A DNA stretch of 33,907 bases from JAFASC01 sp034669525 (GCA_034669525.1 JAXDNH010000038.1:1-33907), one strand, 5' to 3'; shown: positions 1 to 8,762, counted from the first letter of the stretch. Notes: generated from the sequence alone by a model not told the origin. Numbers and translations: made by a program.

Positions 1-1
1 G

Positions 2-1054
2 GCGGTGAAGCCAAAGGGCCCGGTCATGGTGAACCCGTGGTCGACCGGCATCACCCTGCCGCTGATCCCGAAGGCCGCGGTCGACAAGATCCCGGTCCTG
101 TCAATGGCCTACGGACTCTCGGCCTCGGCGCAGGGCCAGACCTTCCCTTGGATCTTCAATCCGCCGGACACCTATTGGGACGGCTTCTCGCAGATACTCA
201 AGTTCATCGGCGCGCAGGAAGGCGGGCTCGACAAGCTCAAGGGCAAGAAGATCGGCTACATTTATCTCGATGCCGGATTCGGCCGCGAGCCGTTGCCGCT
301 GATTGAGCAATTGGCGAAGGATTACGGTTTCGAGCCGAAGCTTTATCCCGTCGGCGCCGCGGACATGCAAAATCAGTCCGCACAGTGGCTCAACGTGCGC
401 CGCGACCGACCCGATTACATGGTCATGTATGGCTGGGGCGCATTGAATCCGACGGCGATCAAGGAAGCTGTCAAGATCAACTATCCGATGGACAAGTTCA
501 TCTCGATCTGGTGGCCGAGCGAAGATGATCCGCGCAGTGCCGGCGATGGCGCCAAGGGCTTCAAGACACTGAACTGGCATGCCGCGTCGGCCGATTTTCC
601 CGTCATCAAGGACATCCAGAAATACGTCGTCGACAAGGGCAAGAGCCAATCACCGAAGGACAAGGTCGGTACGGTTCTGTACAATCGCGGCGTCTACAAT
701 TCGATGCTGATCGCCGAGGCGATCCGCACGGCGCAGCAGGTGTCGGGCAAGAAGGTCGTCACCGGCGAGGATGTCCGTCGCGGTTTGGAAGACTTGAATG
801 TCGATGCCGCGCGGCTGAAGGAAATCGGTATGGAAGGCTTCACCGGGCCGATCAAACTGTCCTGCACCGATCATAACGGCCATCGCCCAACCTTCGTGCA
901 GCAATGGGACGGCACGAAATACGTGAAGATTTCCGATCTGATCGAACCCTTAAGCGAAAAAGTGCAGCCGCTCCTGCAGGCCGACGCCAAGGCCTATGCC
1001 GAGAAGAACGCGCCATGGCCGGCGCGGTCGGAAGCGTGCGACGCCAAGTCGTAG
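2..1054 (+). CDS. ABC transporter substrate-binding protein, LivK type (5' end outside window)
   Basis: Periplasmic ligand-binding subunit of a branched-chain-amino-acid-type (HAAT) ABC transporter, Peripla_BP_6 fold. The visible 350 residues start inside the first lobe (a stretch with VMVNPWSTGITLPLIP) and run through GKKIGYIYLDAGFGRE, a typical hinge and second-lobe region, to a C-terminal double-Cys protein ending in CDAKS. No signal peptide is visible, and family members are about 400 residues, so roughly 50-70 N-terminal residues lie upstream of the window. The GTG at position 5 is therefore not the true start. The gene ends the operon on this side, because the next gene is on the opposite strand. 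The substrate cannot be told; many such proteins bind aromatic or short organic acids rather than amino acids. The family call is sure; the ligand is open. Confidence 0.88.
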   Translation, partial: AVKPKGPVMVNPWSTGITLPLIPKAAVDKIPVLSMAYGLSASAQGQTFPWIFNPPDTYWDGFSQILKFIGAQEGGLDKLKGKKIGYIYLDAGFGREPLPLIEQLAKDYGFEPKLYPVGAADMQNQSAQWLNVRRDRPDYMVMYGWGALNPTAIKEAVKINYPMDKFISIWWPSEDDPRSAGDGAKGFKTLNWHAASADFPVIKDIQKYVVDKGKSQSPKDKVGTVLYNRGVYNSMLIAEAIRTAQQVSGKKVVTGEDVRRGLEDLNVDAARLKEIGMEGFTGPIKLSCTDHNGHRPTFVQQWDGTKYVKISDLIEPLSEKVQPLLQADAKAYAEKNAPWPARSEACDAKS

Positions 1055-1193
1055 GTCGCACCACGTCCGCGGACGGCCAAGGCGACCCCGGGTCCAGGGC
1101 AGATGCGTGTGCTCTGGGTCCCGGATGCCGCAACGCAGGCAAGGTTAAGCAGCCTGAGTACACTTTGCTGCCTGCGGCTCCGGGAAAGTGGCG

Positions 1194-1976
1194 TCAAAAC
1201 TTCGAGAATCCGCCGCCGATCAGCAGGCAATCGCCTGTATGATACGATGAGGCGCGGCTGGCGAGATAAACCGCGATGCCGCCGAAATCCGCGGGCTCTC
1301 CGAAGCGGCGCACCGGGATGCGCGGCATGACATTCGCCACGAATTTGTCGTTGCCAAAGAGATTGTCCGTCATATCGCTCTTGATCCAGCCCGGCAGGAT
1401 CGCGTTCGCGGTGATGCCGTAACGCGCGAGTTCGACGGCCAGCGCACGGATTAGCGAATTGATCGCCGCTTTCGTCGCCGCATAGTGCTCGTTGCGCGCA
1501 GTGCCGAAGAGCGAGGCAAGGCTCGATGTCGCGACAAGCCGGCCATACGCATCTCCGGCTCCGGCCCGCTCCTGCATGTGTTTCGCCGCGGCTTGGAACA
1601 CGTGGAACACGCCGTCGAGGTTGATCGAGAACATCCGCCGCCATTCCTCTTCGCTGCGCTCGACGAAGGAGCGACGTCCACCGCCGCCGATACCGGCATT
1701 GGCAAAGCACGCATCGATGCGGCCGAAAGCGTTCAGCGTCTCGGCGAAGGCGGCCTGCACGCCAGCGCGATCCGCGACATCGACCTGCCGAGTCTCGACC
1801 TTTCCGCCGGTCGCGGCGATCTGCGCCTTCGCGGCTTCGTTCTTGTCAGCGCTGCGGCCCCAGATCGAGACGCTCGCGCCAGCGCCGGCGAGCGCCTCCG
1901 CCATGCCGAGCCCAATGCCGCTATTGCCGCCGGTGATAACTGCCACGCGGCCGCTGAGATCGAAAATATTTGCCAT
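1194..1976 (-). CDS. SDR family NAD(P)-dependent oxidoreductase
   Basis: Classical short-chain dehydrogenase/reductase of 260 residues, cytosolic and NAD(P)-dependent. It shows the nucleotide-binding GGNSGIG (residues 16-22), NAG (93-95), the catalytic Ser around 151-152 and the YxxxK pair (Tyr165, Lys169), followed by the PGWIKSDMT segment typical of the family. The start at 1976 is chosen because GGGAGG lies four bases before the ATG and the protein then begins MANIFDLSG, just before the first beta strand; a longer reading frame adds 24 unconvincing residues. It is divergent from the acyl-CoA ligase gene, with about 86 bp between starts, so the two may share a control region. The substrate is unknown; an acyl-CoA or hydroxy-acid intermediate would fit the neighbourhood, which is inference. 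Confidence 0.9.
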   Translation of the reverse strand: MANIFDLSGRVAVITGGNSGIGLGMAEALAGAGASVSIWGRSADKNEAAKAQIAATGGKVETRQVDVADRAGVQAAFAETLNAFGRIDACFANAGIGGGGRRSFVERSEEEWRRMFSINLDGVFHVFQAAAKHMQERAGAGDAYGRLVATSSLASLFGTARNEHYAATKAAINSLIRALAVELARYGITANAILPGWIKSDMTDNLFGNDKFVANVMPRIPVRRFGEPADFGGIAVYLASRASSYHTGDCLLIGGGFSKF

Positions 1977-2062
1977 GATGCCTCCCGTGATCGTGATCTT
2001 GCCGCAGCCCTTCGGGCGTGTCACGGCTGGGTCATAGCGCGGCCGCAAGATCGCGAGGGAGG

Positions 2063-3682
2063 ATGTTTTCGACAGCCGATACGGCCATCTCGCCTTACGC
2101 TGGATTCGACCTTGCGCAGCTGCTGCGCCTGCGCGCAGCCAGCCGTGCCGATCATCCCTTCCTGATCTGGGAGCCGTTCGAGGGCGACGGCGAGCGCCTG
2201 ACCTATGCCGGGTTCGAGCATCGCGTCCGCCAATGCGCGGCGGGCATGAATGCGCGCGGCATAAAGGCCGGCGATCCGGTGCTCATTCATCTCGAGAATG
2301 CCCCGGAAATGCTCGTCGCATGGTTTGCCTGCGCCTATCTGGGCGCAATCGCGGTGACCACCAATGCGCGCGCGTCCGCCGAAGAGCTCGCCTATTTCGC
2401 TGGCCACAGCGGCGCAGTCGCGGCGATCACGCAGCCGCGTTTTGCCGAGATCGTCAATGCGAGTTCGCGCGCCCTCAAGTGGATCGCCCTCATCGAGCAT
2501 GACAACGGCGCACCGGCCGAGGTCGACAATGCGCCGGCTAAGGCGGACCGATTCGCCGCGCTTCTTGCCAACGCCGATCTCGCGCCAAACCTGCCGCCCG
2601 ATCCGGCGCGCCCGATCGGCGTGCAATACACGTCCGGCACGACGTCGCGGCCGAAAGGCGTGCTCTGGACCCATGCGAATGCGCTCTGGGGCGCGCAGAT
2701 CAACGCAATCCACGAGGATCTCCGCCCCGAAGACGTGCACCTGATCTTCCTGCCGCTCTTCCACACCAACGCGCTGGCTTATTCGCTGCTTGCGACGCTA
2801 TGGGCCGGCGGCACAGCGGTGCTGATGCCGCGCTTCTCGGCGAGCCGCTTCTGGGACATCGCGCTAAAGCATCGTTGTACCTGGACATCGCTTGTGCCGT
2901 TCTGCGTCAAAGCTCTGCTAAACGTCGATCGCCCGAAGCAGCATCATTTCCGCCTCTGGGGCAGCGCGGTCTGCTCGCCGGCATCGGACGCGATCTTCGG
3001 CATCAAGACGATCGGCTGGTGGGGAATGACCGAGACGATGACGCACGGCACGGTCGGCTCCGTCCATCTGCCGAACCGGCCGATGTCGATGGGCCGTCCG
3101 GCGCCGGAATACGGCATCTTCGTCGAGCGCGATGACGGCACGCCCGTAGAGCCCGGCGAGATCGGGCATCTGCTCGTGCGCGGCGTTCCCGGCTTGTCGC
3201 TGTTTCACTCGTATCTGCACGATACGACAGCGACGGGCGCCAGCTACGATGAGCGCGGGCTGTTCCGCACTGGCGATCGCGTGACCTTGCACGCCGATGG
3301 CTTCCTGCAATTCGCCGATCGGGACAAGGACATGCTGAAGGTTGGCGGGGAGAATGTCGCCGCCTCCGAGATCGAGCGCGTCATCATGGAAGTACCCGGC
3401 GTGCGCGAGGTTGCCGTCGTGGGCAAGCCGCACCCGATGCTCGACGAGGTGCCGGTCGTCTTCGTTATACCAGATGCCAGCGAGCTCGTCGCCGCACCGC
3501 ACGATCTGCAGCGGGCGATTGTCGAAGCATGCCGAAGCCGCCTCGCATCCTTCAAAGTGCCGGATGAGGTACGGGTCGTGCCGGACATGCCGCGCGCAAC
3601 GATTGAGAAAATCGCCAAGGCAGTGCTGCGGGCGAGCTTGCGAAACCGAGCAGGTTCCGTGCCGGCCGCGAAAGCGGACTGA
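2063..3682 (+). CDS. AMP-binding acyl-CoA ligase (ANL superfamily)
   Basis: ATP-dependent ligase that activates a carboxylic acid as an acyl-adenylate and transfers it to CoA. The 539 residues carry all core motifs: the phosphate-binding YTSGTTSRPKGV (189-200), the GWWGMTETM adenylate motif (318-326), GLFRTGD (399-405), the hinge region DRDKDMLKVGGEN (419-431) and a C-terminal Lys in RATIEKIAK (Lys516), where most relatives have a GK pair. The ATG at 2063 follows GAGGGAGG directly, which is close spacing. A GTG at 2018 would add 15 unlikely residues, so the start is moderately certain. It lies 90 bp before a complete Liv-type transporter operon and is divergent from an SDR gene. The acid is unknown; CaiC-like, aromatic or medium-chain substrates are all possible. 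Confidence 0.88.
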   Translation: MFSTADTAISPYAGFDLAQLLRLRAASRADHPFLIWEPFEGDGERLTYAGFEHRVRQCAAGMNARGIKAGDPVLIHLENAPEMLVAWFACAYLGAIAVTTNARASAEELAYFAGHSGAVAAITQPRFAEIVNASSRALKWIALIEHDNGAPAEVDNAPAKADRFAALLANADLAPNLPPDPARPIGVQYTSGTTSRPKGVLWTHANALWGAQINAIHEDLRPEDVHLIFLPLFHTNALAYSLLATLWAGGTAVLMPRFSASRFWDIALKHRCTWTSLVPFCVKALLNVDRPKQHHFRLWGSAVCSPASDAIFGIKTIGWWGMTETMTHGTVGSVHLPNRPMSMGRPAPEYGIFVERDDGTPVEPGEIGHLLVRGVPGLSLFHSYLHDTTATGASYDERGLFRTGDRVTLHADGFLQFADRDKDMLKVGGENVAASEIERVIMEVPGVREVAVVGKPHPMLDEVPVVFVIPDASELVAAPHDLQRAIVEACRSRLASFKVPDEVRVVPDMPRATIEKIAKAVLRASLRNRAGSVPAAKAD

Positions 3683-3698
3683 AGCTCAGCTCAACCCG

Positions 3699-3726
3699 TT
3701 GACAAGCCGCGCGAACGCTCAATTAT
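3699..3726 (+). promoter_or_regulatory. Candidate sigma70-type promoter of the binding-protein/liv operon
   Basis: A perfect TTGACA (3699-3704) is followed after 16 bases by AATTAT (3721-3726, four of six consensus positions). It lies in the 90-bp gap between the acyl-CoA ligase stop and the binding-protein start, whose GGGAGGAAAA ribosome site stands at about 3760. Only the sequence match supports it; start-site mapping would be needed. Confidence 0.4.
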
Positions 3727-3772
3727 GTGATCAACAACAGGTCAAAACCAGAACCGTACAGGGAGGAAAAGC

Positions 3773-5008
3773 ATGCGTCGCGCACTCGCATCGTCGTTCA
3801 TCGCGCTCAGCCTGGTCACCGGGAGCGCCTTTGCCGCCGATACAATCAAGATTGCCTATATCGATCCACTTTCGGGTGGTGGCGCCTCGGTCGGCGAGGG
3901 CGGGCTGAAGCATTTCCAGTGGCTTGCAGACCAGATCAACGCCGCCGGCGGAGTGATCGGCAAGAAGATCGAGATACTCGGCCTCGACAACAAGACCAAT
4001 CCGCAGGAGAGCCTGGTTCAGGCGCAGAAAGCGATCGATCAGGGCGCGCGCTTCCTCACTCAGGGGAACGGCTCCTCGGTCGCCGCGGCGCTCACGGATT
4101 TTGCGGTGAAGAACAATGATCGCAACCCTGACAAGCAGGTTCTTTTTCTGAACTACGCCGCCGTCGATCCAGTCTTGACCAACGAGAAATGCAATTATTG
4201 GCATTTCCGCTGGGACGCCAATTCAGACATCAAGATGCAGGCGCTAACGAACTATATGAAGGATCGGCAGAACATTAAGAAAGTTTATTTGATCAACCAA
4301 GACTATTCATTCGGCGAGTCGGTGCGCACGCAGGCGCGGGCGATGCTGAAACAGAAGCGTCCCGATGTTCAGATCGTTGGAGACGAAAAACATCCGCTGC
4401 TGAAGATCACGGATTTTGCGCCTTATGTAGCGAAGATCAAAGCGTCCGGTGCGGACACGGTGATCACCGGCAATTGGGGGCAGGACATCGCGCTGCTTCT
4501 GAAGGCAGCGGCAGATGCCGGCCTGCAGGTTGACTGGTACACGTATTATGCCGGAGGCGCTGGCGGTCCGACTGCGATCAAGCAAACCAATCTCGCGCAT
4601 CGCGTGTTCGCGATCGTCGAAGGCATTCCGAACGATTCACCGCCGGAAGCACAGAAGCTGGAAGACGAATTCCGCGCCAAATATGGCTTGGCGATCTGGT
4701 ATCCGCGCGTCGTCAACGAAATGCGGATGTTGGTCCAGGCGATCAAGGAAGCTAATTCGGACGAGCCGAAAGCGGTTGCCGCGAAGCTCGAAGGTATGAA
4801 GTTCACGACCTTCGACGGCGGCGAAGCCTATATGCGCAAGGATGACCACCAGTTCATCCAGGACATGTATATCGCGAGCTTCGGTCCCCTCGAGGCGGGC
4901 GCTAAATACGACGAGGAAAAAACCGGTTGGGGTTGGAAGAACGGTGGCATCGTCAAGGCGAAGGACACCGAGCTGCCGACCACCTGCAAGATGGACCGGC
5001 CGTCCTGA
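3773..5008 (+). CDS. ABC transporter substrate-binding protein, LivK type
   Basis: Periplasmic receptor of the transporter encoded by the following four genes. The 411-residue protein begins with a clear signal peptide (MRRALASSFIALSLVTGSAFA, cleavage after AFA) and then ADTIKIAYIDPLSGGGASVG, the usual first strand of Peripla_BP_6 proteins. The length is normal for the family. GGGAGGAAAAGC before the ATG is a strong ribosome site and fixes the start. The mature protein has a single pair of Cys residues (around NEKCNYW and near the C-terminus, TTCK), possibly a disulfide. The 59-bp gap to livH holds a strong hairpin, which fits the higher expression usually needed for binding proteins. The ligand is not predictable; the adjacent acyl-CoA ligase suggests an organic acid (inference). 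Confidence 0.93.
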   Translation: MRRALASSFIALSLVTGSAFAADTIKIAYIDPLSGGGASVGEGGLKHFQWLADQINAAGGVIGKKIEILGLDNKTNPQESLVQAQKAIDQGARFLTQGNGSSVAAALTDFAVKNNDRNPDKQVLFLNYAAVDPVLTNEKCNYWHFRWDANSDIKMQALTNYMKDRQNIKKVYLINQDYSFGESVRTQARAMLKQKRPDVQIVGDEKHPLLKITDFAPYVAKIKASGADTVITGNWGQDIALLLKAAADAGLQVDWYTYYAGGAGGPTAIKQTNLAHRVFAIVEGIPNDSPPEAQKLEDEFRAKYGLAIWYPRVVNEMRMLVQAIKEANSDEPKAVAAKLEGMKFTTFDGGEAYMRKDDHQFIQDMYIASFGPLEAGAKYDEEKTGWGWKNGGIVKAKDTELPTTCKMDRPS

Positions 5009-5017
5009 CACTGAACG

Positions 5018-5046
5018 GCGCCGGATTGCTTTAGGCAATCCGGCGC
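5018..5046 (+). terminator. Intercistronic hairpin between binding protein and livH
   Basis: A perfect 12-bp stem (5018-5029 with 5035-5046, GCGCCGGATTGC and its complement) closes a five-base TTTAG loop. No T run follows, so it is not a standard Rho-independent terminator. In this position it more likely stabilises the 3' end of the binding-protein message or weakens read-through into livH, giving more receptor than membrane parts. The structure is seen; the role is inference. Confidence 0.6.
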
Positions 5047-5067
5047 AGATCGCAGAGGGCGGGGGCC

Positions 5068-6003
5068 GTGCTCGAGATCATTATATTTTCGACGCTGAAC
5101 GGCACGCTCTACGGCATGGTTCTGTTCATGCTGGCGAGCGGGCTCACGCTGATTTTCAGCATGATGGGCGTCTTAAATTTCGCGCATGCCAGCTTCTATA
5201 TGCTCGGCGCGTATTTCGGCTACGAGATCTCCCGCCGCATCGGTTTTTGGCCGGCCTTTCTTGTCGCGCCTATCCTCGTCGGGGTTGTCGGCGCGCTTGT
5301 TGAACGCTTTGGCCTGCGGCGGGTGCATAGATTCGGCCATGTGCCGGAACTCCTGTTCACCTTCGGCCTTGCCTTCGTCATCGAAGAAATCGTGCAGATG
5401 ATCTGGGGCAAGTTGCCTGTCGATTACCGCGTTCCACCCTCGCTCGATTTCACCGCGTTCCGCCTCTTCGATACGACCTACCCCGCCTACAAGATGTTCA
5501 TGCTCCTGGTGGCGATAGGCATGTTCGTCGCGCTTCTGGTGGTGCTCAACAAGACCCGCGTCGGCCTGATCATTCAGGCGTCCCTTACGCATCCGCACAC
5601 GGTTGCAATGCTCGGCCATGACGTGCCGACAGTCTTTATGGCGGTGTTCGGCGCCGGGTCCGCGCTTGCCGGACTTGCCGGCGTGATCGCGGGGCCGGCC
5701 TTCGTTACGCAGCCCGCCATGGCGGCGTTGCTTGGGCCGATCCTCTTTGTGGTGATTGTCGTCGGCGGGTTGGGCTCGCTCGCCGGCGCCTTCGTGGCCT
5801 CGCTTCTGATCGGGCTCGTGCAGACCTTTGCAGTTGCCATCAACGGCTCCTTGAGTGATCTCGTTGGTCCAGGCGCGGCGGATTGGTTCGGCGACCTCGG
5901 CACCGTCACGGTGGCGCAGATCGCACCGATCATCCCCTACTTTCTGCTCGTGCTGGTCCTCATCATCAAGCCGACCGGCCTGTTCGGAACCCGCGAATCA
6001 TGA
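5068..6003 (+). CDS. livH: Branched-chain-type ABC transporter permease LivH
   Basis: Inner-membrane permease of the LivH family, 311 residues with about eight hydrophobic segments. It shows the family N-terminus (an NGTLYGMVLFMLASGLTLIF-like first helix), the conserved GVLNFAHASFYMLGAYFGY segment, and the coupling-helix region VVIVGGLGSLAGAFVASLLIG near residues 225-250. The start is GTG at 5068, preceded by GAGGGCGGGGG; no better ATG exists upstream. The stop overlaps the livM start by ATGA (6000-6003), showing translational coupling. Together with LivM it forms the transmembrane channel served by the receptor gene just upstream. Confidence 0.93.
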   Translation: MLEIIIFSTLNGTLYGMVLFMLASGLTLIFSMMGVLNFAHASFYMLGAYFGYEISRRIGFWPAFLVAPILVGVVGALVERFGLRRVHRFGHVPELLFTFGLAFVIEEIVQMIWGKLPVDYRVPPSLDFTAFRLFDTTYPAYKMFMLLVAIGMFVALLVVLNKTRVGLIIQASLTHPHTVAMLGHDVPTVFMAVFGAGSALAGLAGVIAGPAFVTQPAMAALLGPILFVVIVVGGLGSLAGAFVASLLIGLVQTFAVAINGSLSDLVGPGAADWFGDLGTVTVAQIAPIIPYFLLVLVLIIKPTGLFGTRES

Positions 6004-7253
6004 GCGCGCTCGCGAAGCTGACGCCCTGGATTGTGTTCGCGATCCTTCTTGCAATCGCGCCGTATATCTTCACCTCCGGCACATCGCGCACCATGCTGAG
6101 CATCATGGCGCTCAGCATCGTTTTTGCGCTTTCCTACAACATGCTGCTCGGCCAGACAGGCCTTCTGTCCTTCGGTCATGCCGTCTACTACGGACTCGGC
6201 GGCTTCGTCGCGATTCACGTGATGAACACGATCATCCGCAACAAATACGCGATTCCCTTGCCGGTCATCCCGATCATCGGCGGCGCGGCGGGTCTATTTT
6301 TTGGGGTGATTTTCGGCTCGGTTTCCACGCGCCGCGCGGGAACCACATTTTCAATGATCTCCCTCGGGCTTGGCGAGCTCGTTGCCTCAAGCGCGCTGAT
6401 CCTACGGACGTTCTTTGGTGGCGAAGAAGGTATCACGGCCAACCGCGCGCGGCTCGCGCCGTTCTTCGGCTACAAGTTCGGATCGCAGATAGAGGTTTAT
6501 TATCTCATTGCCTGCTGGTGCCTGGTTTGCGTGGTGGCAATGTACGCAATCACACGCACGCCTTTCGGGCGCATGTGCAACGCGGTACGCGAGAATCCGG
6601 AACGCGCCGAATTTGTCGGCTACTCCGCGCGCATGGTGCGGTTTATCGCGTTCTCGCTGGCTGGCCTGTTCGCCGGCATCGCCGGCGCTCTTGCCGCCTT
6701 GAATTTCGAAATCATGAACACGCAATCGATCGGCGCCGTGCAATCGGGGCTTGTGCTGCTCATGACATTCGTCGGCGGTGCTGGAGTTTTTATCGGACCG
6801 ATCATCGGGGCCGTGCTCGTCGCCTATCTGCAGGTCACGCTGTCCGACATTACCGGCGCTTGGCAGCTATATTTCGGGCTCCTCTTCATCGTGGTCGTGA
6901 TGTATTCGCCGGGCGGCATTGCTGGCTGGCTGGCCCTGCACGAGCCGCTTTATCGCGGACGCCAGCTTACCAAGCTTGTACCGGCTTATGCCATGAACGC
7001 GGTGCCGCTGATCGTCATGATCGCCGGTGGAATTCTGCTCATCGAACTCGCCTATTGGGCCCTTGTGAAATCGGAGACTGAAGGGCCCGAAACGAGCGTC
7101 TTCCGTATTGCCATGAATACCAATTCCGTTTGGCCCTGGATTGCCGCCGTCATTCTCTTCCTCGGCGGCGCCTTCGCCCTGCGCCGCACATGGCCGCGCG
7201 TGCAAGATGCTTGGGGCTCCGCTCTCGCGCGCGTTCGGGAGCAGCCCGCATGA
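6000..7253 (+). CDS. livM: Branched-chain-type ABC transporter permease LivM with C-terminal extension
   Basis: Second permease subunit, 417 residues. The core shows the LivM hallmarks: MALSIVFALSYNMLLGQTGLLSFGHAVYYGLGG near the N-terminus, ENPERAEFVGYS on the cytoplasmic face and LLMTFVGGAGVFIGPIIGAVL. The usual fold ends near YSPGGIAGWLALHEPLYRG (around residue 315). About 95 more residues follow, with two further strongly hydrophobic segments (around 333-356 and 377-393) and a basic tail. Family members are mostly 320-360 residues, so this is a real extension. The start is set by ATGA overlap with livH; the stop overlaps livG the same way. Confidence 0.92.
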   Translation: MSALAKLTPWIVFAILLAIAPYIFTSGTSRTMLSIMALSIVFALSYNMLLGQTGLLSFGHAVYYGLGGFVAIHVMNTIIRNKYAIPLPVIPIIGGAAGLFFGVIFGSVSTRRAGTTFSMISLGLGELVASSALILRTFFGGEEGITANRARLAPFFGYKFGSQIEVYYLIACWCLVCVVAMYAITRTPFGRMCNAVRENPERAEFVGYSARMVRFIAFSLAGLFAGIAGALAALNFEIMNTQSIGAVQSGLVLLMTFVGGAGVFIGPIIGAVLVAYLQVTLSDITGAWQLYFGLLFIVVVMYSPGGIAGWLALHEPLYRGRQLTKLVPAYAMNAVPLIVMIAGGILLIELAYWALVKSETEGPETSVFRIAMNTNSVWPWIAAVILFLGGAFALRRTWPRVQDAWGSALARVREQPA

Positions 7254-7999
7254 CCACCGCGCTGTCGCTGCAGAATGTCACAAAAAGTTTCGGCGCGATG
7301 GAGATCATCCGCGGCGTGACGCTGGATGTCCCCCCTGGCGAGCGCCACGCCGTGATCGGCCCGAATGGTGCCGGCAAGTCCACGCTGTTCAACCTGATCA
7401 GCGGCCGCTTCGGAATAAGCTCGGGCTCGATCCGCTTCGAAGACCAGGAGATCAGCGGTCTCACGCCTTACGAGATCAACCGCCGCGGATTGTCGCGCAG
7501 CTTCCAAGTCACCAATATTTTCCCTCGGCTTTCGGTTTACGAGAATATCCGCTGCGCCGTCTTATGGTCGCTCGGCTACAAGTATTCGTTCTGGCGCGGC
7601 GTTGATGGGCTTGTTGATGCGCGCGAGCGCAGCGAAGACATAATGGAGCGCATCGGCCTTGCCGCGCGTCGACGCGATCAGGCAGGCGTCCTCACCTATG
7701 CCGAACAGCGCGCGCTCGAAATCGGCATCACCATTGCCGGAGGCGCGCGAGTCATTCTCCTCGACGAGCCGATGGCCGGGATGAGCCGCTCGGAGACGGA
7801 ACATGCGGTCGCGCTCGTGCGCAAGGTGACCGAGGGCAAGACGCTGCTCATGGTCGAGCACGACATGGGCGTCGTGTTCGGCATCGCCGACCGCATTTCG
7901 GTGCTTGTTTACGGCAAGATTATTGCCAGCGACACGCCGCAGCGCATTCGCGAGAACGCAGCCGTCAAGGAAGCCTATCTCGGGGAGGCGGCACACTGA
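7250..7999 (+). CDS. livG: ABC transporter ATP-binding protein LivG
   Basis: Cytoplasmic ATPase subunit, 249 residues. Walker A is GPNGAGKST, the signature region is degenerate (LTYAEQRALEIG in place of LSGGQ, usual for LivG proteins), and Walker B is VILLDEPMAGM, followed by the H-loop in VEHDMGVVFGIADR. The C-terminus has the LivG-type AVKEAYLGE. It starts at the ATG that overlaps the livM stop (7250-7253). A longer reading frame extends 40 residues into livM but has no support. It pairs with LivF to drive the LivHM channel. Confidence 0.94.
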   Translation: MTTALSLQNVTKSFGAMEIIRGVTLDVPPGERHAVIGPNGAGKSTLFNLISGRFGISSGSIRFEDQEISGLTPYEINRRGLSRSFQVTNIFPRLSVYENIRCAVLWSLGYKYSFWRGVDGLVDARERSEDIMERIGLAARRRDQAGVLTYAEQRALEIGITIAGGARVILLDEPMAGMSRSETEHAVALVRKVTEGKTLLMVEHDMGVVFGIADRISVLVYGKIIASDTPQRIRENAAVKEAYLGEAAH

Positions 8000-8706
8000 T
8001 GAGCGCGCCGCTGCTTCAGGTGGAGAACCTGCACGCCTTCTACGGCAAGAGCCACATCCTGCACGGCGTCACGTTCGACATTGCTGCAGGCGAGATCGTC
8101 AGCATGCTCGGCCGCAACGGCGTGGGGCGCTCGACCACGATCAAGGCGATCATGGGCGACGTCGTCCCGCGCGGCTCGATCCGCTTTCGGGACCGCGAGA
8201 TCGCCGGCATGAAGCCGCATCAGGTGGCGCGGCTTGGGCTCGGATACGTGCCGGAGAACCGTGACATCTTTCCGTCGCTGACGGTGCGCCAGAACCTCTA
8301 TCTCGGGCAGAAATCGGCGAAAAAGACCGGCCGCTGGTCGATGGCCGACATGTTCAAAGTCTTCCCGCGTCTGGAAGAGCGCGCGGACACGCCGGCGGGC
8401 GTCCTCTCCGGCGGCGAGCAGCAAATGCTCACAATGTGCCGCACGCTAATGGGTGATCCCGACCTCATCATGATTGACGAGCCGACCGAAGGGCTGGCGC
8501 CGATGATGGTCGAACTCGTCGGCAAGCTTTTGTCCGAGATCGCTGGGCGCGGCATATCGATCCTGCTTGTCGAGCAGAAGCTCACGATCGCGCTGAAGAT
8601 CAGCCATCGCCTCTACGTGATGGGGCACGGTGAGATCGTGTTCTCCGGCACGCCCGCCGACCTCGCCGCCAATGCCGGCATTCGCAAGGAATGGCTGGAG
8701 GTGTAA
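7999..8706 (+). CDS. livF: ABC transporter ATP-binding protein LivF, Walker A Lys replaced by Arg
   Basis: Second ATPase subunit, 235 residues, starting at an ATG that shares its A with the livG stop (TGATG). It has LSGGEQQML, Walker B DLIMIDEPTEGLAP and the H-loop region LLVEQKL, where LivF proteins carry Gln. The Walker A reads GRNGVGRSTT: codon 44 (8128-8130, CGC) is Arg where Lys normally contacts the ATP phosphates. The rest of the protein is intact and there is no frameshift, so it is under selection as a coding gene. The site may bind or hydrolyse ATP differently, leaving LivG as the main motor; this is inference. The LivF in the second cluster at the right end has the normal Lys. Confidence 0.93.
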   Translation: MSAPLLQVENLHAFYGKSHILHGVTFDIAAGEIVSMLGRNGVGRSTTIKAIMGDVVPRGSIRFRDREIAGMKPHQVARLGLGYVPENRDIFPSLTVRQNLYLGQKSAKKTGRWSMADMFKVFPRLEERADTPAGVLSGGEQQMLTMCRTLMGDPDLIMIDEPTEGLAPMMVELVGKLLSEIAGRGISILLVEQKLTIALKISHRLYVMGHGEIVFSGTPADLAANAGIRKEWLEV

Positions 8707-8762
8707 GGCGCAAGCGATCTGCTTTAAAGCAAGCCGGAGCGGACGCGTCGTATGCTTCAGTC

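Noticed and set aside
1086..1126. A terminator hairpin between the first receptor gene and the SDR gene (CCGGG...CCCGG)
   Set aside because: Only five-base and four-base stems with bulges form, and there is no T run; more likely a worn intergenic palindrome.
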